Source of the DNA: Amycolatopsis dendrobii
GTDB lineage: Bacteria > Actinomycetota > Actinomycetes > Mycobacteriales > Pseudonocardiaceae
Assembly (NCBI RefSeq): GCF_014145675.1
Contig: NZ_JACGZW010000006.1
Location: 62,001-126,000 of the forward strand
DNA length: 64,000 nt
Direction of reading: 5' to 3'
Every line of letters begins with the position of its first letter. Position 1 is the first letter of the stretch. A model generated the notes under the pieces. That model worked only from the letters and a program-made list of their open reading frames with translations, did not search any database and was not told where the DNA came from. This document shows, piece after piece, positions 7,554-16,230 of this stretch. The translations under genes and the position numbers were made by a program.

Positions 7554-8651
7554 TCAGCGCAGGCCGGTGCCCCGGGCAAGCGCGGTGTCGATCAGCGTCG
7601 ACAGCAGTGTCGGGTAATCCACCCCGGTCACCTCCCACATCTTCGGGTAGGCGGACTTCGTGGTGAAGCCGGGCATCGTGTTGACCTCGTTGATCACCAG
7701 GTCGCCGTCCTCGGTCACGAAGAAGTCGACGCGGGCGAGGCCCTGGCAGTCGAGCGCGCGGAACGCCTCGACGGCCATCGCGCGCAGCCGGTCGGTGAGC
7801 GCGTCGTCCAGTTTGGCCGGGATGTCCAGTTCGGCGTCCTCGCCGAGGTACTTGGTTTCGAAGTCGTACCAGGCGTCCTCCTCCTCGGCGAGCACCCGGA
7901 TCTCCGCCGGGAGCGACGCCTCGACGCGGCCGTCCGGGAATTCCAGCACGCCGCATTCGACCTCGCGCCCGCGCACCGCGGCCTCGACGAGCACCTTCGG
8001 GTCGGTGCGCCGGGCCAGTTCGATCGCGGCGTCCAGATCCGCCCAGTCGGCGACCCGGGAGATCCCGACCGACGAACCGGCGCGCGAGGGCTTCACGAAC
8101 ACCGGCAGGCCAAGGCGTTCGCGGTCCGGTTCGGCCAAAGTGGACTGTCCGCGGCGCAGCGCGGCGTAGGTGCCGACCGGCAAGCCCTCCGCGGCGAGCA
8201 GCTTCTTCGCGTATTCCTTGTCCATCGCCGCCGCGCTGGACAAGACGCCGGGGCCGACGTACGGGATGTCGGCGAGTTCGAGCAGGCCCTGGATGGTGCC
8301 GTCCTCGCCGAAGGCGCCGTGCAGCACCGGGAAGACGACGTCGACGGTGCCGAGCACCTCGGTGGCCTGGCCCGGGTCGACCGTGCGCAGTTCGCGGCTG
8401 GTCGGGTCGCCGGCGAGCACGAGCGCGCGGCCGGACTCGACCGACGGCAGCTCGCGGCCCTGGATGCTGAGCTGCTTCGGGTCGCCGGTGCCGAGCACCC
8501 AGCCGCCGCTCGGCGTGACGCCGACCGGGAGCACCTCGAAGCGGTCCGGATCCAGGTTCGAGATCACACTGCCCGCGGACAGGCACGAGATGGTGTGCTC
8601 GCTGCTGCGGCCACCGAACACGACCGCGACCCGGATCTTTTCAGCGCTCAT
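7554..8651 (-). CDS. ddl: D-alanine--D-alanine ligase
   Basis: ATP-grasp enzyme joining two D-Ala for peptidoglycan precursors. The 365 residues carry the N-terminal VVFGGRSSEHTISC, the ATP-grasp VFVKPSRAGSSVGIS, EVECGVL, and the metal-binding RVDFFVTEDGDLVINEVN and TMPGFT. The omega-loop region reads AWYDFETKYLG, the Lys-Tyr type of ordinary D-Ala-D-Ala ligases rather than the D-Ala-D-lactate ligases of glycopeptide resistance. The ATG is at 8651. It lies in the conserved order upstream of DUF3515 and downstream of gpsA, but with accessory genes inserted on both sides. Confidence 0.96.
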   Translation of the reverse strand: MSAEKIRVAVVFGGRSSEHTISCLSAGSVISNLDPDRFEVLPVGVTPSGGWVLGTGDPKQLSIQGRELPSVESGRALVLAGDPTSRELRTVDPGQATEVLGTVDVVFPVLHGAFGEDGTIQGLLELADIPYVGPGVLSSAAAMDKEYAKKLLAAEGLPVGTYAALRRGQSTLAEPDRERLGLPVFVKPSRAGSSVGISRVADWADLDAAIELARRTDPKVLVEAAVRGREVECGVLEFPDGRVEASLPAEIRVLAEEEDAWYDFETKYLGEDAELDIPAKLDDALTDRLRAMAVEAFRALDCQGLARVDFFVTEDGDLVINEVNTMPGFTTKSAYPKMWEVTGVDYPTLLSTLIDTALARGTGLR

Positions 8652-8818
8652 AGCCGGTCACCGTACCGGGTGAGCCTCGCCGACAGCGCGCGCCGGGGGT
8701 GTCTGCGCAGGTGAACGCGCTTCCGGAGGCCGGACCGCCCCCATGCCGCGCCGGGTGCGTGCGACGCACCGGTGGGCCCGGCGCGCTGCGAAGGTTCGCG
8801 AGACCGGCGGGCAGTGCG

Positions 8819-10189
8819 TCAGCGAAGCAGATCGACCAGCGTCGGCACCGCGGCCATCAACGCTTCCCGCGAGCAGCCCGCGTATCCCAGCGCGATGCCG
8901 TGCACCGTCGGCGTTCCGGCGAAATGCCGCGCCAGCCCGTCGAGCCGGATCGAATGCCGTTCCGCGGCGGCGATCAGCTCGGCCTCGGCCTCCGCGCTTT
9001 CCGTCCGCACCACCAGATGCGCACCGGCGTCGTCGCCGACGAACGGGATTCCGGCGTTCGACAGCGCGGTCACCAGCACAGTCCGGCGTTCGGCCATTTC
9101 CCGGCGCAGTTTCCGCAGGTGCCGCCCCAGATCGCCGGTCCGGGCGAGTTCGACCAGCACCCGCTGCCCCGCGGGCGAGGGACGGGTGCCGGTGAGATCC
9201 CGGTACGCCAGAACGGAATCGGCCACCGCGGCGGGCGCGACGAGCCAGCCCGCGCCGAGGGTCGGGGTGAGGATTTTGCTGGTGGTCCCGAGGTGCACGA
9301 CGACATCCGGGGCGAGCGCGGCCAGCATCGGCAGCGGGGCGACGTCGAAGCGCAGCTCGCCGTCGTAGTCGTCCTCGATGACCAGCATGCCTTCCGCGCG
9401 AGCGCGTTCGACGAGCTGCACGCGCCGGGCCGCGCTCATCCGGCTGCCCATCGGATACTGGTGCGCGGGCGAGCAGTAAACCGCGCGCGCCCCAGCGGGA
9501 ATCGCGTCCGGACGCAGGCCTTCCTCGTCCACTGGCACGCCGACGACGGTGAGCCCGGCCTGCCGGAACGCTTGCACCGCACGCTGATAACCCGGTTCCT
9601 CGAAGGCGACGACGGCGCCTCGGCGCAGCACCGCCGAGGCGAGTTCAACGACAGCCGCGGTAGTACCGCCGGTCGCGAGCACCGAGCCCGCAGCCAGACC
9701 ACGGTGGCGCAGCAGGTGTTCCGACACCGTCGCGCGGTATTCCGGCAGCCCGGCGCGGTGCGCGCGCGTGAGCGGCTCGGGATCGGCGGCCGCGCGCCAC
9801 GCTCGCCGCCAGGCCGCGCGGTCGAGGCCGCCAGCCCACGGCGTACCCGGCGCGAGGTCCAGCAACGGGGCTGGTTCGGCCTCGGCGAGCAGCGAACCGG
9901 GCACCGTGACGGACGCGGCGGCACGGGTCGGCGGAGTGGTCACGTAGGTGCCGGAGCCGTGGCGGCCAGCGATCCAGCCTTCCGCGTGAAGTTGCTCGTA
10001 CGCAGCGGAAGTGACCGTGCGCGAGACGCCGAGCCGTTCCGCCAGCGCACGGGTGGACGGCAGCCGGTCGCCGCCGCGGAGATGTCCGCCAGCCGCGGCT
10101 TCGCGCAGCGCGTCGGCCAGCTGCACGGCCAGCGGGGTGGCCGCTTCGCGGTCGAGACTGACCGGCAGGGCGGTGTCGGCGTAGGACAC
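8819..10189 (-). CDS. MocR/PdxR-type regulator (GntR helix-turn-helix fused to a PLP aminotransferase fold)
   Basis: The GTG at 10189 was chosen because GGAGGT lies five bases upstream; it gives 456 residues. A winged GntR domain covers about 15-80 (LPSTRALAERLGVSRTVTSA). A fold-type I aminotransferase domain follows, with GGTTAAV (phosphate loop), EDDYDGELRF and the PLP-binding Lys305 in GTTSKILTP. These proteins use PLP as an effector and often act as activators. It is divergent from a PNPOx-like gene. Two AAGTGGAC motifs in the shared intergenic region resemble the PdxR box of Corynebacterium. Control of that neighbour and of vitamin B6 metabolism is the likely role, by inference. Confidence 0.9.
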   Translation of the reverse strand: MSYADTALPVSLDREAATPLAVQLADALREAAAGGHLRGGDRLPSTRALAERLGVSRTVTSAAYEQLHAEGWIAGRHGSGTYVTTPPTRAAASVTVPGSLLAEAEPAPLLDLAPGTPWAGGLDRAAWRRAWRAAADPEPLTRAHRAGLPEYRATVSEHLLRHRGLAAGSVLATGGTTAAVVELASAVLRRGAVVAFEEPGYQRAVQAFRQAGLTVVGVPVDEEGLRPDAIPAGARAVYCSPAHQYPMGSRMSAARRVQLVERARAEGMLVIEDDYDGELRFDVAPLPMLAALAPDVVVHLGTTSKILTPTLGAGWLVAPAAVADSVLAYRDLTGTRPSPAGQRVLVELARTGDLGRHLRKLRREMAERRTVLVTALSNAGIPFVGDDAGAHLVVRTESAEAEAELIAAAERHSIRLDGLARHFAGTPTVHGIALGYAGCSREALMAAVPTLVDLLR

Positions 10190-10208
10190 GGCGGACCTCC
10201 GTTGCAGC

Positions 10209-10241
10209 GAAGTGGACTTCTCAAGTGTAGAAGAAGTGGAC
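10209..10241. promoter_or_regulatory. two direct GAAGTGGAC boxes, likely MocR operator
   Basis: GAAGTGGAC occurs at 10209-10217 and again at 10233-10241, 24 bases apart, which is slightly over two helical turns. The core AAGTGGA fits the published Corynebacterium glutamicum PdxR box (AAAGTGG followed by W and CTA). MocR proteins commonly bind two direct repeats with such spacing. Confidence 0.5.
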
Positions 10242-10278
10242 ATTCAACGTAGCCACTTGCCCGCCGCACACTGAACGC

Positions 10279-10953
10279 ATGAGCAGCCTTTCGCCCACCG
10301 AACGCACCACGCTCGGCCGCAAACGCCACCGCGCCGCCAGCGAGCGCGCGGCGCTGCACGCCGTGCTCGACGAGGCGCTGATCTGCCACCTCGGCGTGGT
10401 CCGCGACGGCGTCCCGCTGGTGCTGCCCACCGGATACGGCCGCGACGGCGAAACCCTGTACCTGCATGGTTCCACGGGCGCGGCCAGTCTGCGAGCCGCG
10501 ACCGGGGAAACCGACGTCTGCGTGACGGTCACTCTGCTCGACGGCATCGTCTACTGCCGCTCAGTGAACAACCACTCGGTCAACTACCGCAGCGCGGTGA
10601 TCCTCGGCAAGGCCCGGCTGGTCACCGACCCGGACGAGAAGATGCGCGGCTTGCACGTGCTCACCGACCACCTCTCCCCTGGTTCGTGGGAACACGCCCG
10701 CGCGGTGAACAAGAAGGAATTCGCCGCGGTATCGGTCATCGCGCTCGACCTCGCCGAAGCGTCCGTGAAGCTCCGCGCCGAAGGACCCGACGACGAACCC
10801 GAAGACGTCACCGCGAACGCCGCTTGGGCCGGAGTGCTGCCGGTGCACACGGTCTTCGGCGAACCGGAACCCTCCGCCGACCTGCCGCCCGGCTGGACCG
10901 TGCCCGAACACGTCACCGCACGCGTCACGAAGGCAGCGGCAACCGCACGGTGA
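10279..10953 (+). CDS. pyridoxamine 5'-phosphate oxidase family (FMN-binding split-barrel) protein
   Basis: A 224-residue protein of the split-barrel FMN-binding family (Pyridox_ox_2 type). It has LICHLGVVRDGVPLVLPTGYGRDGETLYLHG near 35-65 and the RSAVILGKARLV strand with a downstream NKKEFAAVSVIALDL segment. Members reduce or oxidise flavin-linked substrates; many are not true PNP oxidases. The ATG is at 10279. Placement opposite a MocR regulator points to vitamin B6 metabolism or a MocR-controlled detoxification step. The 3' end overlaps the convergent kinase gene by 29 bases. Confidence 0.85.
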   Translation: MSSLSPTERTTLGRKRHRAASERAALHAVLDEALICHLGVVRDGVPLVLPTGYGRDGETLYLHGSTGAASLRAATGETDVCVTVTLLDGIVYCRSVNNHSVNYRSAVILGKARLVTDPDEKMRGLHVLTDHLSPGSWEHARAVNKKEFAAVSVIALDLAEASVKLRAEGPDDEPEDVTANAAWAGVLPVHTVFGEPEPSADLPPGWTVPEHVTARVTKAAATAR

Positions 10954-12376
10954 ACACCGTCCGCCCGGGGCGGCTCTCCAGCGAGACCGTCCCGCTGTGT
11001 TCCACCACGAGCGAATGCACCACCGCCAGCCCCAGCCCGGTGCCGCCCGCGGCCCGGGTCCGGGAGTTGTCGACGCGATAGAACCGGTCGAAAATCCGCT
11101 GCTGATCTTCGGCGGAAATCCCCGGCCCGGCATCGGTGACGGCGGCGACGGCCATCCCGCCGGTCACCGTCACCGCCAGCTCCACCGGCGTTCCCTCCGC
11201 GGTGTGCACGGCGGCGTTGGCGAGCAGGTTGTCCAGGACTTGCCGCAGCCGCGCCGGATCCGCGTGCAGCAGCACCGGATCCTCCGGAATCGAGACCGTC
11301 AGCGGATGTCCTGGCCGACCGGCCCGGAACGCGTCCGCGGCAGCCGCGGCGATCTCCGTGAAGTCCATCTGCTGCGGGCGCACCGGCGGTTCCGCATCGC
11401 GCGCGTCCAGCCGCGCGAGCAGCAGCAAATCGTCGACCAGCACGCTCATCCGCGCGGTTTCGGCTCGGATCTTCTCCAGGTGCGCCTCGCGTTCCTCGGG
11501 TTCATTCGCGGCGGCGTAACGGAAAAGGTCGGCATAGCCGCGGATCGACGTCAACGGCGTCCGCAGCTCATGCGAAGCATCAGCGACGAACCGGCGCAGC
11601 CGATCGTTCGCCTCGGTGCGCGCGGCGAGCGAGGATTCGATGTGGCTCAACATCACATTGAACGCCGTCCGCAACTCCTCGACCTCCGCGCCGCCGCCCG
11701 TGCCGGACGCGCGCACCGGCAAGTCCGCAGTGGCAGTGAGATCGTGCGAGGCGATGTCGTGCGCCGTGCCAGCCATGTCCGACAACGGCCGCAACCCTCG
11801 CCGCAGCACCACCCGGCCAGCGACGACGAGAATCGCCAGCGCGATCAGGAACGCGATCACTTCGATCAACATCAGCTGCTGCACGGTGTTGTCGAGATCG
11901 GCCTGCGGCGCGGCGCTCAACAACACGGTGCCGCTCCCGTTCTGCGACGTCTCCACCGGACACGCCCGGACGCGGTAAGAACCCTGACCGGGCAGGGCGA
12001 TCGTGCGAAACAGATCGCCGCTGGTCGCTTCTTCGGCGACCCTCGCCAACGGCCGCACATCGTTCGGCAATGTGCTGCCCGGCTGCGGGACGGCGTGCCC
12101 CTCCCGCACGTCGAAAACCGCGGAATACCAGGAGTAGACGACTTCCGGATTGTCCTTCGATTCGCGCAGATGCGGCACCTGCGCGACCTGGCTGGTCTTG
12201 AGCTGCTCGTCGAGCCGGCGGTTGAGGTAGTCGTGCATCAGCTCGACGGTCAGCGCGCCGACGATCGCGAACACCACCAGCGACAGCGCGCCCAACCCGA
12301 ACGCCAGCCGCGTGCCGAGCCGGGAGGCACGCCAAGCCCGGTACCACCGGCGAGCCCAGCGCCCGATCCGGTTCAC
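10925..12376 (-). CDS. two-component sensor histidine kinase
   Basis: A membrane kinase of 483 residues starting at a GTG (12376) that overlaps the regulator stop by four bases. It has a transmembrane helix at about 25-47, an extracytoplasmic sensor of about 120 residues, a second helix near 170-190, HAMP at about 190-245, HisKA with the phosphoacceptor His269 in DASHELRTPL, and an HATPase domain with DNLLANAAVH, DAGPGIS and GGTGLGLA. The architecture resembles the mycobacterial PrrB/TcrY and Streptomyces CutS-like kinases. The signal is unknown. It is cotranscribed with the regulator gene just upstream. Confidence 0.93.
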   Translation of the reverse strand: MNRIGRWARRWYRAWRASRLGTRLAFGLGALSLVVFAIVGALTVELMHDYLNRRLDEQLKTSQVAQVPHLRESKDNPEVVYSWYSAVFDVREGHAVPQPGSTLPNDVRPLARVAEEATSGDLFRTIALPGQGSYRVRACPVETSQNGSGTVLLSAAPQADLDNTVQQLMLIEVIAFLIALAILVVAGRVVLRRGLRPLSDMAGTAHDIASHDLTATADLPVRASGTGGGAEVEELRTAFNVMLSHIESSLAARTEANDRLRRFVADASHELRTPLTSIRGYADLFRYAAANEPEEREAHLEKIRAETARMSVLVDDLLLLARLDARDAEPPVRPQQMDFTEIAAAAADAFRAGRPGHPLTVSIPEDPVLLHADPARLRQVLDNLLANAAVHTAEGTPVELAVTVTGGMAVAAVTDAGPGISAEDQQRIFDRFYRVDNSRTRAAGGTGLGLAVVHSLVVEHSGTVSLESRPGRTVFTVRLPLPS

Positions 12377-13074
12377 CGGCCCGCCTGCCGCACGGAATAC
12401 CCGACGCCGCGCACGGTGTGGATCAGCGGTTCGGCCTCGGTGTCGAGTTTGCGCCGCAGCCGCGAGACCGCGAGTTCGACCACATTGGACCGTCCGCCGA
12501 AGTCGTACTCCCACACGTGGTCGAGGATCTGCGCCTTCGTGAGCACCGCGGGCGAACGCCGCATCAGGTAACGCAGCAGCTCGTACTCGGTGGGCGTCAG
12601 CTCGGCGAGCTGACCGCCGCGGCGGACTTCGTGCGTCTCCTCGTCCAGAGTGAGATCGCCCACCTGCAACACCACCGTGCGGGCGTCCGGCTTCTCGGAC
12701 GTCCGCCGCAGCACCGCACGCAGCCGCGCCATCAGCTCCTCGACGGAGAACGGCTTGACAAGGTAATCGTCACCCCCGCGGGTGAGACCGGCGATGCGGT
12801 CGGCGGTCGCGTCCTTTGCGGTCAGGAAAACCACCGGCACCGCGTCGTGCTTCTCGCGCAGCTTGTCGAGCACGGTGAACCCGTCGAAATCGGGCAGCAT
12901 GAGGTCGAGGACGACGATGTCGGGAGCGAACTCCGCGGCGCGCGCGAGCGCGTCCGCACCGCAGCCTGCCGTCACGGCCTGCCAGCCCTCGTAACGGGCG
13001 ACGGTCGCGACCAGGTCGGCGATATGCGGCTCGTCGTCCACGACGAGCAGCCGCACCGGGCTCGGGTTCTCCAC
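12373..13074 (-). CDS. OmpR/PhoB-family response regulator
   Basis: A DNA-binding regulator of 233 residues. The receiver domain has the acid pair DDE at 13-15, phosphoacceptor Asp57 in VVLDLMLPD, Thr in FLTAKDA and Lys107 in LVKPFS. A C-terminal winged helix follows (LTPTEYELLRYLMRRSPAVLTKAQIL and SNVVELAVSRLRRKLD). The GTG start at 13074 is preceded by GGAGG. A long in-frame N-terminal extension exists but is low in similarity and is not needed. It shares a four-base overlap with the kinase, so the two form one operon. Confidence 0.94.
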   Translation of the reverse strand: MENPSPVRLLVVDDEPHIADLVATVARYEGWQAVTAGCGADALARAAEFAPDIVVLDLMLPDFDGFTVLDKLREKHDAVPVVFLTAKDATADRIAGLTRGGDDYLVKPFSVEELMARLRAVLRRTSEKPDARTVVLQVGDLTLDEETHEVRRGGQLAELTPTEYELLRYLMRRSPAVLTKAQILDHVWEYDFGGRSNVVELAVSRLRRKLDTEAEPLIHTVRGVGYSVRQAGR

Positions 13075-13212
13075 CCCGCCATCCTCCGCGACGTCCGCTC
13101 GGGCGCGCGAGCCGAACCCCCGGCTGACAGCGAGTCGACAGGAAACCCGTCGCGCGCATCGGGCATTCCGGGCAGACTCCGGACCGACAGCGACCCTGGC
13201 CCGAGGAGCCCG

Positions 13213-13587
13213 ATGACTGCTTACGTGGACAACATCACCGTCGACTGCGCCGATCCGTGGGAACTGGCCCAGTTCTGGACCAAGGTGACCGGCCGCCCGG
13301 TCGGCGAGGACGACAAACCGGGCGAGGAGGAGATCGGCATCACCCTCGACTCCGGCGTCACCCTCCTGTTCATCGCCGTTCCCGAACCCAAGACGATCAA
13401 GAACCGGGTGCACGTCTGCCTGAAACCGGACGACGGGACCCGCGACGAGGAGGTGAAACGGCTGCTCGAACTGGGCGCGACACTGCATTCCGACCACCGC
13501 CGCGAGAACGGCAGCGGCTGGGTCGTGCTGCTGGATCCGGAAGGCAACGAGTTCTGCGTGCAGCGCGGCACGGCGGAGACGGCGTGA
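13213..13587 (+). CDS. VOC-superfamily (glyoxalase-like) protein
   Basis: A 124-residue vicinal-oxygen-chelate protein with the paired beta-alpha-beta3 modules: YVDNITVDCADPWELAQFWTKVTG at the N-terminus and a C-terminal VVLLDPEGNEFCVQ. It belongs to the VOC branch annotated as glyoxalase-like domain. The reaction is unknown. The ATG at 13213 follows a GAGGAG ribosome site. Its stop overlaps the next start as GTGA, so it is translationally coupled to the methyltransferase. Confidence 0.88.
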   Translation: MTAYVDNITVDCADPWELAQFWTKVTGRPVGEDDKPGEEEIGITLDSGVTLLFIAVPEPKTIKNRVHVCLKPDDGTRDEEVKRLLELGATLHSDHRRENGSGWVVLLDPEGNEFCVQRGTAETA

Positions 13588-14405
13588 CCGATTCGTTCGA
13601 GATCAACCGCGCCAACTGGGACGACCGGGCGCCGATCCACGCGCGCTCGGCGTACTACGAGTTCGACAAGTTCAAGGCCGATCCCGCGCACCTGAGCCAG
13701 ATCGTGCGCTTCGACCAGCCGCGGCTCGGCGACATTTCCGGGCTGCGCGCCGTGCACCTGCAATGCCACATCGGCACGGACACGCTGTCGCTGCACCGGC
13801 TCGGGGCCAAGATCTCTGGTCTGGACCTTTCCCCGGCGTCGCTCGCCGAGGCGCGCAAGCTCGCCGAGGCCACCGGCGCGGACATCGACTACCACGAGGC
13901 GAACGTCTACGCCGCGGTGGAAGTCTTCGGCGAAAACGCGTTCGACCTGGTGTACACCGGGATCGGCGCGCTGTGCTGGCTGCCGAAGATCGCGCGGTGG
14001 GCCGAAGTCGTCGCGCGGCTGCTGCGCCCCGGCGGACGGCTGTTCCTGCGCGAAGGCCATCCGATGCTGTGGACGCTCGACGACGAATCCGAGCGCGCGT
14101 GGCCGAAGTACGACTACTTCGAGCACGACGAACCGCTCGTGTTCAGCGACGACACCACCTACGTCGACACCGACGAACCGGTGCGCACGACGACCACGCA
14201 CAGCTGGAACCATTCGCTCGGCGAGATCGTGACCGCATTGCTCGACCAGGGCCTGATCCTGACCGGGCTGACCGAGCACGACACCGCCGCGTGGAACGCG
14301 TTGCCGCACGAGATGGAAGAGGCCGGGGGCGGCGAATGGCGACTGCGGGACAACCCGCGCCGGATCGCCGCGAGCTACACCCTCCAGGCGCGCCGCCCCG
14401 CATAG
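13584..14405 (+). CDS. class I SAM-dependent methyltransferase
   Basis: A 273-residue Rossmann methyltransferase starting at a GTG that overlaps the VOC gene. Motif I is LRAVHLQCHIGTDTLSL, a less Gly-rich form typical of one methyltransferase-11/25 subgroup. The acidic end of strand 2 is ISGLDLSPASL, and the post-I to motif II segment is FDLVYTGIGALCWLP. A C-terminal half with WNHSLGEIVTALLDQGL and a final TLQARRP strand completes it. The substrate is unknown. Confidence 0.88.
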   Translation: MTDSFEINRANWDDRAPIHARSAYYEFDKFKADPAHLSQIVRFDQPRLGDISGLRAVHLQCHIGTDTLSLHRLGAKISGLDLSPASLAEARKLAEATGADIDYHEANVYAAVEVFGENAFDLVYTGIGALCWLPKIARWAEVVARLLRPGGRLFLREGHPMLWTLDDESERAWPKYDYFEHDEPLVFSDDTTYVDTDEPVRTTTTHSWNHSLGEIVTALLDQGLILTGLTEHDTAAWNALPHEMEEAGGGEWRLRDNPRRIAASYTLQARRPA

Positions 14406-14414
14406 AGTGCGGGC

Positions 14415-15401
14415 ATGACTCGCATCGCCGTCGCCGCGCTGGGCGGCACCATCTCGATGGCTCCCGGACGTTCGATCGAAGACGGCGTCGTGCCGCGGCT
14501 GAGCGCCGAGGACCTGCTGGGAGAACTGGGTTCCCGGCTGCCGATGGAGATCACCGCGGCGACGCTCGCCGGGCTGTCGAGTTCGTCGATGGACTACGCG
14601 ACGCTCGCGCGCACCCGGCAGTGGGGCGTCGAGCAGATCGAGGCGGGCGCGGACGGTCTCGTGGTGGTGCAGGGCACGGACACGCTGGAGGAAACGGCGT
14701 ACCTGTTCGATCTCACGTGGCCGTCCGACGCGCCGGTCGTGATCACCGGCGCGATGCGGAACCCGAGCCTGCCCAGTCCGGACGGGCAGGCGAACATCCT
14801 CGCCGCGCTCGCCGTCGCCGCCGATCCGCGCAGCCGCGGCCGGGGCGCGCTGGTGGCGTTCAACGACGACGTGCACGCGGCTCGGTGGGTCCGGAAGACG
14901 CATTCCAGCCACGTCGAAACCTTCTCGTCGCGGCCGGCGGGCCCGCTCGGCATGGTCGCCGAGGGAGCGGTGCACTACTTCCACCCGTCGCCGCCGCGGC
15001 TGCCGGTGCTGCCGGGAGCCGAAACCGTCGATCTCGTTCCGCTGCTGGAATCGGGCCTCGAGGATTCAGGCGAATTGCTGTCGCTGGTCCTCAAGGGCGG
15101 CGCACGCGGCGTGGTGGTGGCCGCCAACGGCGTCGGCCACGTGTCGACCGGGACGGCGGACGTGATCGCGGCCGCACAGGTGCCGGTCGTCGTCGCGTCC
15201 CGGACCGGCGCGGGCCCGACTTTCCGCGGCGCCTACGGTTTTCACGGTTCCGAATCGAGCCTGATCCGGATGGGCGCGACGATGGCCGGCTGGCTGTGCC
15301 CGCGCAAATCGCGGATCCTGCTGCAGGTCCTGCTCGCGGCGGGCGCCGGCCGGGAGGAGATCGAACGGCAGTTCAGGCTGCGCGGCGACCTCGACCGCTG
15401 A
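14415..15401 (+). CDS. L-asparaginase
   Basis: Hydrolyses L-asparagine to aspartate and ammonia. The 328-residue length is normal for the bacterial type I/II family. The two active-site segments are present: ALGGTISM with nucleophile Thr12, and VVQGTDTLEETAY with Thr88-Asp89, followed by the ITGAMRNPSLPSPDG loop. There is no signal peptide, so a cytoplasmic enzyme is expected. The ATG at 14415 is nine bases after the methyltransferase stop, so it may be cotranscribed with it. Confidence 0.92.
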   Translation: MTRIAVAALGGTISMAPGRSIEDGVVPRLSAEDLLGELGSRLPMEITAATLAGLSSSSMDYATLARTRQWGVEQIEAGADGLVVVQGTDTLEETAYLFDLTWPSDAPVVITGAMRNPSLPSPDGQANILAALAVAADPRSRGRGALVAFNDDVHAARWVRKTHSSHVETFSSRPAGPLGMVAEGAVHYFHPSPPRLPVLPGAETVDLVPLLESGLEDSGELLSLVLKGGARGVVVAANGVGHVSTGTADVIAAAQVPVVVASRTGAGPTFRGAYGFHGSESSLIRMGATMAGWLCPRKSRILLQVLLAAGAGREEIERQFRLRGDLDR

Positions 15402-15881
15402 TCACGCCCGGAACGGCCCGTCGACCGGATTCGCCTGGTACGACCGCATCTGCCGGCCGCCCTGGCGGTAGACGTGCACGCTGATCGCCGGGTCCGGGCC
15501 GTCGTTGCGCACCTCGTGCACGTAGCCGGGCCCGAACACGCGCGACTGCCCGGCGGACAGCCCGTGCACCTCGGTCACCGCGCGTCCGCCGGGGGCGCGC
15601 CGCGCGACGGTTTCGGTCAGCCGCCCGGACACGACGGTGAACGCGCCGGTCGAGAAGGCGTGGTCGTGCAGGTCGGTGTGCTGGCCGGGAAGCCAGCTGA
15701 GCAGCCAGATCTCCTGGTCCTCGGTGCGCTCGACAAGGGCGGAGAACCGCTCGTCGGGGTCGTAGCGCAGCAGGCCGCCCCAGCGTTCCCGGTCGGCGGC
15801 CACGTCGACGGCGACGCGGACCGGGTGGCGCAGGGCGGGGTTCTCGGGACGCAGCAGGGTGTTGTCCGGAACGGCGAACAT
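15402..15881 (-). CDS. cysteine dioxygenase (cupin, type I)
   Basis: Oxidises cysteine to cysteine sulfinate with O2 at a mononuclear iron. The 159 residues form a cupin barrel with the HTDLHDH motif at 68-74 and a third His at 126 in GYVHEV, as expected for a 3-His iron site. The ATG is at 15881. The gene is convergent with and nearly touches the asparaginase gene. Upstream on the same strand is a short frame ending CRCCR, which suggests control by cysteine supply and fits the enzyme's substrate. Confidence 0.88.
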   Translation of the reverse strand: MFAVPDNTLLRPENPALRHPVRVAVDVAADRERWGGLLRYDPDERFSALVERTEDQEIWLLSWLPGQHTDLHDHAFSTGAFTVVSGRLTETVARRAPGGRAVTEVHGLSAGQSRVFGPGYVHEVRNDGPDPAISVHVYRQGGRQMRSYQANPVDGPFRA

Positions 15882-15934
15882 GAAGAGAAGTCCTCACGGG
15901 AAGAAGATGGGTGTCGAACTGGGCCGGGCTGGGT

Positions 15935-16003
15935 TCACCGACAACAGCGACACGACATGCCCATGACGGGGCGGAGGTCAGCAGACCCCGGCCGCATCGT
16001 CAT
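15935..16003 (-). CDS. Cys-rich leader peptide upstream of cysteine dioxygenase
   Basis: A 22-codon frame reads MTMRPGSADLRPVMGMSCRCCR and stops 53 bases before the cysteine dioxygenase start. An in-frame ATG at 16018 would add MLTCE. The body resembles the short actinobacterial leader peptides (arginine/leucine-rich, ending in clustered Cys) that precede cysteine and sulfur genes. In mycobacteria, polycysteine leaders act as cysteine-responsive attenuators. Three Cys in the last five codons would make ribosomes stall when charged Cys-tRNA is scarce. No gene of this size could be called on length alone, so the assignment rests on composition and position. Confidence 0.65.
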   Translation of the reverse strand: MTMRPGSADLRPVMGMSCRCCR

Positions 16004-16120
16004 CTCGCACGTCAGCATGCCGCACAGAGAACCAGCCCCGGACCGCCCGGTCAACCCGTCTCACCCCCTGGACCACGCTGGTGAGGGCGGGTTCACACGC
16101 CCGGACCCGCCGCGCCGCTC

Positions 16121-16160
16121 GTGAGTGGCAATCCCGGTTCTAACCGGGATCGCCACGCAC
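16121..16160. repeat. 40-bp palindromic element, copy 1
   Basis: The left arm GTGAGTGGCAATCCCGGTT pairs with AACCGGGATCGCCACGCAC across a two-base centre, with two mismatches. The flank GACGCTCCCC follows directly. The same centre (CCGGTTCTAACCGG) and flank recur in copy 2, 110 bp away. It lies between gpsA and the cysteine dioxygenase leader and may serve as a bidirectional terminator or be a dispersed intergenic repeat. Confidence 0.7.
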
Positions 16161-16230
16161 GACGCTCCCCATGCGCGACAGCAGGCAGCAGCACGGGCGG
16201 CGAGGCGGTGCCGGGCCGCCGCGCGACCTC

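Noticed and set aside
7554..8651. Possible D-Ala-D-lactate ligase (glycopeptide self-resistance)
   Set aside because: The omega-loop region has the Lys-Tyr pattern of ordinary D-Ala-D-Ala ligases and there is no vanH or vanX neighbour.
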